Source: Salinisphaera sp. LB1 (GTDB lineage Bacteria; Pseudomonadota; Gammaproteobacteria; Nevskiales; Salinisphaeraceae). From it: 64,000 bases of DNA. The stretch spans positions 1,736,001 through 1,800,000 of the forward strand of contig NZ_CP029488.1 in assembly GCF_003177035.1 (NCBI RefSeq). Direction: 5' to 3'. This document shows, in pieces, positions 52,869 through 62,486 of the stretch. Position numbers and translations under genes: made by a program. Each line of letters starts with the position of its first letter. Positions within the stretch are counted from its first letter, which is position 1. Under the pieces are notes generated by a model. It saw only the letters and a program-made list of their open reading frames with translations. It made no database searches and was not told the DNA's origin.

Positions 52869-53410
52869 CTACGTGTTGGCGTGCAGCGCCGCCCATGCGC
52901 TGATCGCGTCTTTGGTAAATGGCCTGAGGTGAATGGCGAACTGGTGCGGCGGGTTGTCGCCCATGGTAGAGACGCCGATGACAAACGGTGCCTTGTTGGG
53001 CGAGCCACGCCGGTATTTGCCGGTACGCTCCCCACCCAGATAGGCACCGTCGATCTCGACCCCACCGGCCAGCTGACGGCGCGATTCACGCTCGTCCATG
53101 GTATGCAGCAGCTTATGCTTGACCCGCCACGCCGCACGATAGCCCACGCCCAGATGAAGAATGAGTTTCAGTACCGAGACGTTGTTCTGGGCCTGGGTTA
53201 GCCGATGCATAGCCAGAAACCATATCGTAAGCGGCAATTTTGGTGGACGCGAAGATTGTGCCGGCCGTTGCCGTCGTCTGATGCCGACAGCGAGGGCACT
53301 GCCAGTGGGCGCTCCGGCCCGTTCGAATGTGATGTGCAAATTACAGCGACCGCCAGATAGGCAAAGCAGCGCGGCCAGCGCGACTAATCAATGCGGCTTC
53401 GCATTCATCC
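52869..53410 (-). pseudogene. IS1595-family transposase relic
   Basis: Two overlapping frames carry parts of an ISXO2-like transposase. In the first are the zinc-finger end and CPRCRHQTTATAGTIFASTK. After a frameshift near 53225 the second continues with PLTIWFLAMHRLTQAQN, LGVGYRAAWRVKHKLL, GGVEIDGAYLGGERTGKYR and NKAPFVIGVSTM. It then ends at AALHANT, before the rest of the catalytic domain. The DDE core Asp (EIDGAYLGG) is present, but the protein is both frameshifted and 3'-truncated. Confidence 0.8.
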
Positions 53411-53690
53411 CTTTTTAGCGCATATCAGTGCAGAAGAGCTGAAACTGTATACCCTGAGCGCGTAAGGAGCGATCCCCCCTGTCGCTTTTAACCCCAACGA
53501 TCTGATCCGCGTTATCGCGAAAAAAACGGGGCGCAACGTCCGACACGCGACAACCAGTCACACCGCCGGGCTCAGTCCGACAGACTCCTGATATGGATTG
53601 CATCGTAAGCATCTGTGCCAAAAAGACTTTTTGGGCGCTGATTTTGGCCTATCCCAAGTACACCATGGATTGAGATGCAATCCATGGTGT
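53411..53690. other. spacer, probably relic DNA
   Basis: No gene recognised. The last 30 bases hold the hairpin that likely terminates the SDR gene. Confidence 0.35.
53661..53689 (-). terminator. hairpin directly after the SDR stop
   Basis: CACCATGGATT (53661-53671) and AATCCATGGTG (53679-53689) are perfect complements around 7 bases, two bases beyond the SDR stop codon. There is no strong T-run on the minus strand. Confidence 0.5.
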
Positions 53691-54443
53691 CTAGTGTGCT
53701 GTCCAGCCACCATCGACACGCAGAGTAGTCCCCGTGATACTTCCCAGCCGGTCCGATGCGAGGAAATGCACAGCATTAGCCACATCGCTCAATTTCGGTA
53801 ACGCCTCGGTCAAAAGCTTGCGGTTGATAAGTTCTCGAAACTCGTCGCGGGCAAGCGTCTCACGGGTCATTTCTGTCTCCACGAAAGTCGGAGCCACGCT
53901 ATTGATCTGTACTCCCGTGCCGGCCAGATCGACAGCCACAGCTTTGATCAGTCCTTCGACGGCGTGCTTGCTAGCGCAATAGGCAGTGCGCTCCGGGAGG
54001 CCGACGAAGCCAGCCTGTGAGGATATCACCACGATTTTTCCGGTACATCCTGCCTCAATCATCGTTTTCGCCACCGCTTGTGTGACCATGAAAACCGATC
54101 TGAGGTTCACGCTCATAATCGCATCGAAATCCTCGATCTCGAACTCGAGAAATGGTCGAGGGCGATTCAAGCCTGCGTTATTTACGAGCACGTCGATACT
54201 TCCAACCTCTTTTAATAACGCTGCAATGGACGAGGGCGTATCAAGGTTGGCAACAATGGGATCGATTGAACCTGGAAATGAACCAGGTTTGGCCGCGAAC
54301 TCCACCGCGCGTTTCTCGCTACGCGTCGTCACGAATACCTGGTCGCCCTCATCCGCAAACCGATGTGCGCAGGCGAGACCAATGCCGCTCAGCCCGCCCG
54401 TAATGAGGACTATTCGGGGTTCGGAATTCGATCGATAGGTCAT
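53691..54443 (-). CDS. SDR-family dehydrogenase (distal member of the catabolic cluster)
   Basis: 250 residues from ATG 54443 (ATG 54464 is also possible). Classical short-chain dehydrogenase: TGGLSGIGLA for NAD(P), VNNAGLN, catalytic Ser in VVISSQAG, YCASK with Tyr and Lys, and the C-terminal TGTTLRVDGG. It resembles 3-oxoacyl reductase/sorbitol-type enzymes acting on hydroxyl groups. It is 67 bases after the LacI-type regulator on the same strand and is followed by a hairpin, so it is probably the last gene of the cluster. Confidence 0.9.
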   Translation of the reverse strand: MTYRSNSEPRIVLITGGLSGIGLACAHRFADEGDQVFVTTRSEKRAVEFAAKPGSFPGSIDPIVANLDTPSSIAALLKEVGSIDVLVNNAGLNRPRPFLEFEIEDFDAIMSVNLRSVFMVTQAVAKTMIEAGCTGKIVVISSQAGFVGLPERTAYCASKHAVEGLIKAVAVDLAGTGVQINSVAPTFVETEMTRETLARDEFRELINRKLLTEALPKLSDVANAVHFLASDRLGSITGTTLRVDGGWTAH

Positions 54444-54510
54444 GATGAGGCTGCCTTCCCCCATAGCGTTTACGGTTGGCGCCGCACTATCAGCGCGCTT
54501 TTCTCGCCCT

Positions 54511-55536
54511 TCACATCACCTCGCTAACCGTGTGTCGGCTAACGATGTGCCCAGGAATATTGATTCGCGTGCCGGCCGAAAAACCGGCCCGAGACATTTC
54601 GCTTATAACATCGGCGGTCGCAGCGATCATTTCTTCGACGGGTTGTCGATACGTCGTCAATTGGTAAGAAGCCCACCCAGCCATCGCGATGTCGTCGAAC
54701 CCGATCACCGAAAGCTCGTCGGGTACGCCGATTCCTTGCTCTCGCATGGCGTCGAGTACACCCAGTGCCAGGACGTCATTAGCGCAGAATACGCCATCGA
54801 TGTCGCCACGGTGCCTGTCAATGAGCAGGCGGCCCGCAGCGAGCCCGGCATCATGAGTGAAACGCTGCGCCTGTATGGACTTGGGTTTTGATAGGCCGCG
54901 TCGCCGACAAGCCCGGATGAACCCGATTTCGCGATCGCGATTGGTTGTTGCATCGAGATCACCGGCTACATAAGCTAGCCGGGTTAGCTGACGGTCGACG
55001 AGATAGTTCGCTACTGCCTCACCGCCCGCTTCGTTATCGCAGGTAACGGCAATCGATGAGTTGCCGGGAACATACCGATTGAACAGGACTACTGCGATTC
55101 CGGCGGCAACTGCGGAATCGATCGCAGCCGAGGACATGGTGGCGGCGAGAGCAACCAGTACGTCCGGCTGATATCGAAACGCGCTGTGGAAAGTATCGTC
55201 GAGGGTCTTCGCACGATGTCGGCAAAACAACATGACGCTGAAGCCATTGTACTCAAGAGCCTCGCTCAGCCCAGTCAATACCTCGGGGTAAAAAGGGTTC
55301 GCCAGATCGGAGACAACGATGGCCACGATGCGGCTGCGGTTCGTTTTCAGCGAACGCGCATGCGGATTCGGTTGATAACCCAGTTGCGCCGCCTTGCGCA
55401 GTACCCGGCGCCGGGTTGAATCAGCGATCACCGAATTGGGCGTGAAGGCCCGGGACACGGTCGAAATCGACACGCCAAGCGCCTCGGCAACCTGGCGTGC
55501 GACCACGCTTGCCGACGAGCCGTGATCGACACTCAC
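54511..55536 (-). CDS. LacI-family transcriptional regulator
   Basis: 341 residues, GTG start. DNA-binding HTH plus hinge (VARQVAEALGVSISTVSRAFTPNSVIADSTRRRVLRKAAQLGYQPN, residues 12-57) and a sugar-binding-type effector domain (IVSDLANPFYPEVLTGLSEALE; GVFCANDVLALGVLDAM; VIGFDDIAMAGW). It sits inside the catabolic cluster between the HpsN-like and SDR genes. A LacI-type operator, TGCAAA-CC-TTTGCA, upstream of the binding-protein gene at 63853 is the obvious target. The effector is probably the imported compound or a first metabolite. Confidence 0.93.
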   Translation of the reverse strand: MSVDHGSSASVVARQVAEALGVSISTVSRAFTPNSVIADSTRRRVLRKAAQLGYQPNPHARSLKTNRSRIVAIVVSDLANPFYPEVLTGLSEALEYNGFSVMLFCRHRAKTLDDTFHSAFRYQPDVLVALAATMSSAAIDSAVAAGIAVVLFNRYVPGNSSIAVTCDNEAGGEAVANYLVDRQLTRLAYVAGDLDATTNRDREIGFIRACRRRGLSKPKSIQAQRFTHDAGLAAGRLLIDRHRGDIDGVFCANDVLALGVLDAMREQGIGVPDELSVIGFDDIAMAGWASYQLTTYRQPVEEMIAATADVISEMSRAGFSAGTRINIPGHIVSRHTVSEVM

Positions 55537-55584
55537 GCGGCAAGCCTTCGGTTCGCCTGCAGGCCACGCAGCTGTGGCTCAGTC

Positions 55585-56904
55585 TCAGTCCGTGTCACGC
55601 GGCGCGGCCGTATAGGGTTCGACATCGCGATTGCCATAGCGGCGCACTCTTGCATTCGCCTGTTCTGCATGTCCCCGGAATCCTTCGAGCATACAGAGTC
55701 GGGAGGCGACCGCACCAACCCGCGCCGAGGCTTCGTCCGTTGTGATCCGTTGATAGGTATGGGTCTTGATGAACTTGCCAACCCACAGACCGCCGGTATA
55801 GCGCCCGGCACGCCGGGTCGGCAGGGTGTGGTTGGTGCCGATGACCTTGTCCCCAAACGCCACGTTGGTGCGCGGCCCCACGAACAGCGCGCCGTAAGAG
55901 TTCAGGTTGTCGGCAAAGAAATCCGGCTCGCGGGTCATGACCTGGACATGCTCGAAGGCCAGTTCCTCGGCCTGTTCGAGCATCTCGTCGCGATCGCGAC
56001 AGACGATCACCTGGCCGTAATCGCGCCACGCCTGGGCTGCTACCTCGGCGGTCGGCAGCACCTTGAGCTGTTCTTCGACAGCCGCGAGCACCTCGTTGGC
56101 CAGAGTCTCCGAGTCGGTGATCAGCACCGCCGGCGACGTCGGGCCGTGCTCGGCCTGGCCCAGCAGATCGATCGCGCAGAGCTCGGCGTCCACGCTGTCG
56201 TCGGCGATGACCATGGTTTCTGTCGGCCCGGCAAGCAGATCGATGCCCACCTGACCGAACAGCTGGCGCTTGGCTTCGGCCACAAACATATTGCCCGGCC
56301 CAACCAGCATGTCCACGGGCTCGATCGATTCAGTGCCCAGCGCCATGGCCGCCATCGCCTGGACGCCGCCGAGCACGAGTATTTCGTCGGCTCCGGCATA
56401 ATGCATGGCCGCCACGATCGCCGGATGCGGCAGACCCTCGAACGGCGGGGCTGCAGCCACCACTCGCTTGACCCCGGCCACCTTCGCCGTAAGCACGCTC
56501 ATATGGGCCGAAGCAATCATCGGGTATTTGCCGCCCGGGATGTAACAGCCGACCGCGCTGACCGGGATATTGCGATGCCCCAGAATCACGCCGGGCTGGG
56601 TCTCGACCTCCAGATCCTTGAGGCAAGCTTTCTGCTGTTCCGCGAAATAGCGGATCTGGGACTGGGCGTAGCGAATGTCTTCCAGATCGCGTTCATCGAC
56701 CTTTGCGATCGCATCGGCGATTTCGTCCTCGGTCATCCGGAAGCTGTCCGGCGACCAGTTGTCGAAATGCTCGGACAACTCGCGTGCCGCCTCGTCGCCG
56801 CGCGCTTCCACATCCGCCAGTATGTCGGTAACCGTCTGTCGGACCTTTTGGTCGGCCGCCTTGATCTGGCCCTGATCGAATCCGGATTTCAGAATTTTTG
56901 CCAT
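55585..56904 (-). CDS. hpsN: HpsN-type dehydrogenase (histidinol-dehydrogenase family)
   Basis: 439 residues; AAGGA 7 bases upstream of the ATG. It belongs to the HisD superfamily but looks like the 2,3-dihydroxypropane-1-sulfonate 3-dehydrogenase (HpsN) branch: [52 protein letters not shown] with zinc-ligand Gln and His, the catalytic EH in FEHVQVMT, and the [21 protein letters not shown] block. HisD-type enzymes perform two successive NAD-linked oxidations of a primary alcohol to a carboxylate. No his gene is nearby and the context is catabolic. Substrate specificity for a sulfonate is a family inference; no sulfolyase is in the window. Confidence 0.85.
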   Translation of the reverse strand: MAKILKSGFDQGQIKAADQKVRQTVTDILADVEARGDEAARELSEHFDNWSPDSFRMTEDEIADAIAKVDERDLEDIRYAQSQIRYFAEQQKACLKDLEVETQPGVILGHRNIPVSAVGCYIPGGKYPMIASAHMSVLTAKVAGVKRVVAAAPPFEGLPHPAIVAAMHYAGADEILVLGGVQAMAAMALGTESIEPVDMLVGPGNMFVAEAKRQLFGQVGIDLLAGPTETMVIADDSVDAELCAIDLLGQAEHGPTSPAVLITDSETLANEVLAAVEEQLKVLPTAEVAAQAWRDYGQVIVCRDRDEMLEQAEELAFEHVQVMTREPDFFADNLNSYGALFVGPRTNVAFGDKVIGTNHTLPTRRAGRYTGGLWVGKFIKTHTYQRITTDEASARVGAVASRLCMLEGFRGHAEQANARVRRYGNRDVEPYTAAPRDTD

Positions 56905-56951
56905 GATGTTGTCCTTACTTGGCGTACGCGAACAGTGGCGGCCACTGTGCG

Positions 56952-57746
56952 TCAGGGGGTTCGACAGGTCAGCCCGCCGTCGACGACGAGGGACTGCCCG
57001 GTGATATAGCGCGCTTCATCGCTGGCCAGATAAAGCGCGGCATGGGCGACATCCCAGGCATCGCCCATGCGGCCCATGGGCACCTGGGCGCGGCGCTGCG
57101 CAACGAAATGATCGTATTCGCCGGCGGCGTATTTGTCGGCCAGCCGTCGTACCAGCGGCGTATCGATCAGCCCGGGCACCACGCAGTTCAGACGTACGCC
57201 GCGTCCGGAATAGATCACGGCCGTCGTGCTCGTCATCTGCATGAGCGCGGCCTTGGCCGAAGCGTAGCCGACCTGATCCTTGCCGATATAGCGCAGACCT
57301 GCCACCGACGATACGCTGACGATACTGCCGCTGCCGGCCGCTTCCATGATCGGCAACACGTGATGACAGCAGTGATAGGCGCTGTCGAGATTGGTCGCGA
57401 TCTGTTCATGCCAGACCGCGGGTGATAGCTCGGCCGGGCCGCCGGGCTCCGAGCGCCCAACGTTATTGACGAGGATATCCAGCCGCCCGAATGCCGCCAT
57501 GCACTTGGAAACGGCTTCGCCGACCTGGGCCTCATCGGTGACATCGCAGACGTAGGGCACGATCGTGCCGCCTTCCTGGCGCACGATCGCGGCCGTGCGT
57601 TCGAGTGCCTGCGCATCGCGGTCGAGCCCGAACACACATGCGCCCTGGCGCGCAAACAGCGTGGCGATGGCCTGGCCGTTGCCCCAGCCACCGCCGGCGT
57701 TGCCGACGCCGGTGACGAAGGCGACCTTGTCTTCCAGACTCAGCAT
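56952..57746 (-). CDS. SDR-family dehydrogenase
   Basis: 264 residues. [15 protein letters not shown] is an expanded glycine-rich cofactor motif. The rest is classical: VNNVGRS, catalytic Ser in [22 protein letters not shown] and [11 protein letters not shown]. Its ATG lies inside the end of the preceding carboxymuconolactone-decarboxylase-like gene (7-base overlap). It may oxidise a secondary alcohol in the same pathway as the HpsN-like enzyme, 47 bases downstream. Confidence 0.9.
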   Translation of the reverse strand: MLSLEDKVAFVTGVGNAGGGWGNGQAIATLFARQGACVFGLDRDAQALERTAAIVRQEGGTIVPYVCDVTDEAQVGEAVSKCMAAFGRLDILVNNVGRSEPGGPAELSPAVWHEQIATNLDSAYHCCHHVLPIMEAAGSGSIVSVSSVAGLRYIGKDQVGYASAKAALMQMTSTTAVIYSGRGVRLNCVVPGLIDTPLVRRLADKYAAGEYDHFVAQRRAQVPMGRMGDAWDVAHAALYLASDEARYITGQSLVVDGGLTCRTP

Positions 57747-58276
57747 GGGTCGTCGGGCTGGTCGCTGCTCTGGACATCGAGAGCGACCAGAAACCGCGAG
57801 ACCATGTTGTAGGCGCCGATCGTGGCCACCAGCTCGACCACGCCGCGCTCGTCGAAATATTCACGCACGCGCGACAGGGTCGCTTCCGCGACCCGGACCT
57901 CTCGGGTCATGGCATCGGTCAACGCAAGGACCGCGCTTTGTCTGGCGTCGAAAAACGAGGACGGGTCCGGCTGCGCAAGCTGATCGAGCTGGGCTTCGGT
58001 CAGGCCGGCAGCCAGCGCGATCGGGCGGTGCTGATCGGCTTCGTAGCTCGCCTGATTGAGTACGGCGATGCGCATGATCACGAGCTCGCGCGTGCGATCG
58101 TCCAGATCGGCATGCTGGCGAATGGCCGTGAGAAATCCCAGCCACCCTTCGGCCACCGGCGGGCTGTGCAGCAGCATCCGGTACAGATGCAGCACGCTGC
58201 CGCGCTGCGCCGTCATTCGCTCGACCAGCGGTTTCGTTGCATCGGCCTCGATATCGGCGTAGGGAATTCGCGCCAT
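57740..58276 (-). CDS. carboxymuconolactone decarboxylase / AhpD-like protein
   Basis: 178 residues. AAGGAAC precedes the ATG. Helical CMD fold: LVERMTAQRGSVLHLYRMLLHSPPVAEGW, then DLDDRTRELVIMRIAVLNQASYEADQH. The Cys-x-x-Cys of AhpD-type peroxidase partners is absent (NQASYEADQH in its place), so redox activity is unlikely. In catabolic operons such proteins often act as decarboxylases or lactonases, or have unknown roles. Located between two SDR genes with overlap on one side. Confidence 0.85.
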   Translation of the reverse strand: MARIPYADIEADATKPLVERMTAQRGSVLHLYRMLLHSPPVAEGWLGFLTAIRQHADLDDRTRELVIMRIAVLNQASYEADQHRPIALAAGLTEAQLDQLAQPDPSSFFDARQSAVLALTDAMTREVRVAEATLSRVREYFDERGVVELVATIGAYNMVSRFLVALDVQSSDQPDDPC

Positions 58277-58305
58277 CGGTGATCGTTCCTTGCAGCATTT
58301 GATGG

Positions 58306-59079
58306 TTACATCGAGGTGGTCAGGCCGCCGTCGACGAAAAGATTCTGGCCGCTGACGAAATCCGAAGCCGGCGCACAGAGATAAAGCAGCGTGCCGATCA
58401 GATCGTCCGGCTCGCCCCAGCGCCTGGCCGGGGTTCGTTCGCGCAGCCAGCTATCGAACTCCGGGTCTTCCCAGAGCCCACGCGTGATGTCGGTGCGATA
58501 GAAGCCCGGCGACAGACAGTTGACCTGAATGCCGTCGCCGGCCAGCTCGCAGGACAGCGATTTCGCCAGCATTGCCACGGCTGCCTTGCTGGCCGCATAG
58601 GGTCCGACCGTCTTACGCGGCAGCGCGCTGTGGCTCGAGCCGACCAGCACGATCTTACCGGAGCCACGGGCCCGCATGGCCGGCGCCAGCGCGCGGCAGA
58701 CATGGAAAACGCCGGACAGGTTGGTATCGATCAGCGTCTGCCAGTCGGCGGCCGGGTAATCGGCCAGTTCGCCGCGCTTTTGGAACCCGGCGTTGTTGAT
58801 GAGGATATCGGGCGCACCGGCTCGGTCGACCCGTTCGCTCAGCGCGGCCTCGATCGCGTCGGCCTGCGACACATCGAAGGCACAGGCCTCGACTTCCGTT
58901 CCCGTGGCCCGGGCCAGTCTTTCGGCTGCCTGTTCGGCCGAGGCGCGGGTGCGACCGTGCACGGTCACCCGGACGCCGGCTTCAGCCAGGCCCCGGGCCA
59001 TGGCGAAGCCGAGCCCCCGCGTCGAGCCGGTCACGAGCGCGCTGCGTGTCGATACATCGAACAGCGACGAAATGCTCAT
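58306..59079 (-). CDS. SDR-family dehydrogenase, gluconate-5-dehydrogenase-like
   Basis: 257 residues from ATG 59079 (GAGGTGG upstream); the frame continues to 59151 inside the transporter gene. The opening FDVSTRSALVTGSTRGLG is typical of gluconate 5-dehydrogenases (IdnO/Gno group), followed by INNAGFQKRG, the catalytic Ser in VGSSHS, YAASK and SGQNLFVDGGLT. It probably interconverts a keto/hydroxy group of a polyol acid using NAD(P). It starts 38 bases after the transporter gene in the operon. Confidence 0.9.
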   Translation of the reverse strand: MSISSLFDVSTRSALVTGSTRGLGFAMARGLAEAGVRVTVHGRTRASAEQAAERLARATGTEVEACAFDVSQADAIEAALSERVDRAGAPDILINNAGFQKRGELADYPAADWQTLIDTNLSGVFHVCRALAPAMRARGSGKIVLVGSSHSALPRKTVGPYAASKAAVAMLAKSLSCELAGDGIQVNCLSPGFYRTDITRGLWEDPEFDSWLRERTPARRWGEPDDLIGTLLYLCAPASDFVSGQNLFVDGGLTTSM

Positions 59080-59116
59080 GGCCACCTCGAACGGTGATGC
59101 CTGCTCGGGTATGCCC

Positions 59117-61603
59117 TCATACGCCGAGCAACTTGCCGAGCCGCTCGTCACCGAGGCTCAGCTCCCGGGTCGGGGCCGTTAACGCAATCGAACCGTTGAC
59201 CATGACATAGGCACGGCTTGCGATCTGCAGCGCCAGATCCACCCGTTGCTCGATCAGCAGGATCGCGACCTGTCCGCGTAGCCGCTCGACTGCCCGCATC
59301 ACTTCAGCGACAATCGACGGGGCGAGCCCTTCGAATGGTTCGTCGAGCAGCAACAGCCGGGTCGGCGCCATCAGAGCGCGCGCGATCGCGAGCATCTGTT
59401 GCTCGCCCCCGCTCAGATTCCCACCCGCCGACGAAGCCAGGGTGCGTAGCTTGGGAAACAGCTCGTAAGCCTCCTCCAGCGACCATCCGCCACTGCGTTG
59501 GGCCACTCGTAGATTGTCGGCCACCGTCAGGTTGGGAAATATTCGCCGCCCCTGCGGCACGATGGAAATCCCCAGCCGATTGACGGCATGGGCCGGCAGT
59601 TTGGTGATGTCCAGACCGTCGAAGCGGATCTGCCCATCGTCCACGGGCAGAATGCCGATCAGGGTCGACAACGTCGTGGTCTTGCCCACCCCGTTTCGAC
59701 CCAGAAGGGCCACGGTTTCGCCGACGTCGACTTCCATGGACAGCCCGCTGAGCACCCGGCTGCCATGGTAGCCCGACGCCACGTTGTCGAGGCTGATCAG
59801 CGTCTCGCCGCGCTCGGTGGCCTCTGGCAAGGCCGTGCGCTCGCGATCGTCTGCATGCCCCTCGCCAAGATAGGCATGAACAACGTCCGGGTGGTTGACT
59901 ACTTCGTCAGGCGGGCCATCGGCGATGAGCTTGCCTTGATGGAAAACGCTCAAACGGTTGGACAGCGCCACCACGCGGTCGATGTCGTGTTCGATCAACA
60001 GAATGGTGTGCTGCGCAGCCAGACGACGGATCAGCTGGCTGACCGTCTCGCGCTCGGCATCCGCCAAGCCGGCCAGCGGCTCGTCGAGCAGGAGCATGCT
60101 GGGCTGGCCGGCGAGCGCGATCGCGATGTCCAGCAACCTTTTTTCGCCGTGCGGCAGGTTCATCACGATATCGCCGGCCTTGGCATCGAGCCCGACTTCA
60201 TCGAGCGCCTGCCAGGCCAGCGCATTCACTTCGTCCAGCCCGTAGGCTCGGGCCCAGAGCGAAGCCCGCCGTCCATGCTTGGCCTGCGCAGCGACCCGAA
60301 CCGCCTCGAACACCGTGAGGTTGTCGGGCACGGAAACCACCTGAAACGAACGCACCAGCCCTTGCATGGCACGCTTGTTCGTGGGCAGGCGCGTGATGTC
60401 GCGGCCGGCAAACAAAATACGGCCTTCATCGGGCGCCAGCAGGCCGCTGAGCATGTTGAAGAACGTGGTCTTGCCGGCGCCGTTGGGCCCGAGAACACCG
60501 TGGATGGATCCGGCTTCCACGCTGAGATCGATGCGATCGGCGGTGACGATCTTCCCGAACCGTTTGGACAGCCCCTGTACCTCGAGGATGGTGCCGGACA
60601 ACGGCGGCGCGGTGTCCCTGCCGGCCGCCGCAGAGGTCGGCCGCGGCGGCAGCCGGTCCCGCGTCAGCGCCCAACGGTTATGACCGGCGAGCCGGCTGAC
60701 GAGCCCCGAAAGCCCTTCCGGCGAGAGCAGCACCACCGCGATCATCAACGCGCCGAAGATCAGCCACCAGTGCTCGGTGACCACGCTGAGCTGATCTTCG
60801 AGGTTGATGTAGAGAATCGCACCCCAGAGCGGGCCGAGGAAATGATGCATGCCGCCCAGGACCGTCATCATCACCGGGTCGCCGGCATGCTGCCAGTTCA
60901 TGTTCTCGGCATAGGCGCCTCGAATCAGGAACGTCAGCAGCGCTCCGGCCAGGCCCACCAGGGCTGACGACAGCACGAAGGCGCCGAGCTTGTAACGCTG
61001 CGGGTTGTAGCCCATCGACAGCGCGCGCTGTTCGTCGTCGCGGATCACCTGCAGGACACGCCCGAACGGCGAATGCACGACCCGCAGCATCGCGGCCGCT
61101 GCCAGCCACACGATCACCGCCGTCAATATGTAGTAGGCCAGCGGATCGGCGAATCCCGGTCGGGTCACGCCCTGCAGCCCATTCTCGCCACCAGTCACGT
61201 TCGTCCAATGAAAAGCGATCTCGTAGAACAGCTGGGTGAAGGCCAGTGTGAGCAGCGCGAAGTAGATGCCGCGGCGGCGCAGGATGAGCAGCCCGACAAA
61301 CACGCTCATTACAGCCGTCGCAAGAACGGCGGCAACGATGCTGAAAATGGGGTTCGCCCAGACATGCAAAGCCGTCAGACCGGCGACATAGCTGGCGAAC
61401 CCGAAGAAGAGCGAGGAGCCGAACGAGACCAGACCGACATAGCCGAGCAGCAGATTGAAGCCCAGGGCATACAACGCATACAGCGCGACCTGGGTCGCCA
61501 GGCTCAGGGTCGAGCCGAGCATGGGCATGATGATCGGCAGCAGCGCCAGGGCCACGGCCATGACGGTCAGCGGATGGGTGGCATAGGAACGCAGTGCATT
61601 CAT
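59117..61603 (-). CDS. fused LivM-LivG-LivF ABC transporter protein
   Basis: One 828-residue polypeptide with three units normally separate. A LivM-type permease (1-315) has about nine helices and the GENGLQGVTRP and ALSMGYNPQRYKL loops. A LivG-type ATPase (about 335-590) has Walker A GPNGAGKTT, signature LPHGEKRLL and DEPLAGL. A LivF-type ATPase (about 605-828) has Walker A GRNGVGKTT, the LSGGEQQ signature and DEPFEGLAP. The start ATG 61603 overlaps the livH stop (ATGA). It imports the operon's substrate with LivH and the binding protein. LivM-LivG fusions are known; a triple fusion is unusual. Confidence 0.92.
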   Translation of the reverse strand: MNALRSYATHPLTVMAVALALLPIIMPMLGSTLSLATQVALYALYALGFNLLLGYVGLVSFGSSLFFGFASYVAGLTALHVWANPIFSIVAAVLATAVMSVFVGLLILRRRGIYFALLTLAFTQLFYEIAFHWTNVTGGENGLQGVTRPGFADPLAYYILTAVIVWLAAAAMLRVVHSPFGRVLQVIRDDEQRALSMGYNPQRYKLGAFVLSSALVGLAGALLTFLIRGAYAENMNWQHAGDPVMMTVLGGMHHFLGPLWGAILYINLEDQLSVVTEHWWLIFGALMIAVVLLSPEGLSGLVSRLAGHNRWALTRDRLPPRPTSAAAGRDTAPPLSGTILEVQGLSKRFGKIVTADRIDLSVEAGSIHGVLGPNGAGKTTFFNMLSGLLAPDEGRILFAGRDITRLPTNKRAMQGLVRSFQVVSVPDNLTVFEAVRVAAQAKHGRRASLWARAYGLDEVNALAWQALDEVGLDAKAGDIVMNLPHGEKRLLDIAIALAGQPSMLLLDEPLAGLADAERETVSQLIRRLAAQHTILLIEHDIDRVVALSNRLSVFHQGKLIADGPPDEVVNHPDVVHAYLGEGHADDRERTALPEATERGETLISLDNVASGYHGSRVLSGLSMEVDVGETVALLGRNGVGKTTTLSTLIGILPVDDGQIRFDGLDITKLPAHAVNRLGISIVPQGRRIFPNLTVADNLRVAQRSGGWSLEEAYELFPKLRTLASSAGGNLSGGEQQMLAIARALMAPTRLLLLDEPFEGLAPSIVAEVMRAVERLRGQVAILLIEQRVDLALQIASRAYVMVNGSIALTAPTRELSLGDERLGKLLGV

Positions 61604-62475
61604 TCGAAGCGCTCCCACGTTTCACCGAACAGGCCACGCGGGCGGACCAGCAGGATCGCCACCATCAGTAGATACATCACCGCACTCGATGCCGCCGGCC
61701 AGAACTGGATCGCCAGGGCTACCGAGATACCGACCAGCAGCCCACTCACGATCGCGCCCCGTAGACTGCCGAGACCGCCGATCGTCACCACCACGAACGC
61801 CGGCATGATCGCCTGTTCGCTGATCGACGGCACCACGCTCCAGAGCGGAGCTGCCAGCACGCCGGCGATACCCGCAAGGGCCGTGCCCAGGCCGAACACC
61901 AGCGTAAAAACCCGCTTCAGGTTCACGCCGAGCATGTTGACCATTTCACCGTCGCGGCTACCGGCCCGGATGATCCGCCCGAAGCGGGTCTTCTCCAGCA
62001 GCAGCCAAATGCCGATCAGCAACAATACGGTGATCCCCAGAACAGCGAGCCGATACTGGGTCACGAACACCGGCCCGTAGTGCACGAATCCCGATAGGAA
62101 GTCCGGTGCGTCATACGGATGGCCGATCGAGCCCCAGATGGTGCGGATCGCTTCTTCGATGAACAGCGCCAGCCCGAACGTCAGCAATAGACTGAGCAAG
62201 GGTTCCTTGTCGTACAGCGGGCGCAAAAGCAATCGCTCGGCCACCACGCCCACTGCAAAAACACAGACCGGCGCCAGAAACAGCACCCCAACGTCGCCCA
62301 CATACGGCCTGAGGGTCCATGCGAAATAAGCCCCCAGCGCGAAGAACGCGCCGTGGGCAAAGTTTACCAGACCTAGCATGCCGAAGATGATGGACAGGCC
62401 GACCGCAATTAGTACGAACAGAAAGCCGAGGACCAGTCCATTGACGAGCTGCGAAGTCAGCAGCATCGCATCCAT
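61600..62475 (-). CDS. livH: LivH-type ABC permease
   Basis: 291 residues, eight or so helices. Family phrases: NGLVLGFLFVLIAVGLSIIFGMLGLVNFAHGAFFALGAY, TFGLALFIEEAIRTIWG and ITIGGLGSLRGAIVSGLLVG-type ending. Permease partner of the LivM half in the fused protein. The stop overlaps the next ATG by four bases. Confidence 0.93.
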   Translation of the reverse strand: MDAMLLTSQLVNGLVLGFLFVLIAVGLSIIFGMLGLVNFAHGAFFALGAYFAWTLRPYVGDVGVLFLAPVCVFAVGVVAERLLLRPLYDKEPLLSLLLTFGLALFIEEAIRTIWGSIGHPYDAPDFLSGFVHYGPVFVTQYRLAVLGITVLLLIGIWLLLEKTRFGRIIRAGSRDGEMVNMLGVNLKRVFTLVFGLGTALAGIAGVLAAPLWSVVPSISEQAIMPAFVVVTIGGLGSLRGAIVSGLLVGISVALAIQFWPAASSAVMYLLMVAILLVRPRGLFGETWERFE

Positions 62476-62486
62476 GCCGAGCCCCT

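Noticed and set aside
54465-54510. Second LacI operator before the distal SDR gene
   Set aside because: Only one half-site (GTAAACG) is present; no palindrome.
55585-56904. Histidine-biosynthesis hisD
   Set aside because: The sequence follows the HpsN branch, and no other his gene is near; the neighbours are transport and catabolic genes.
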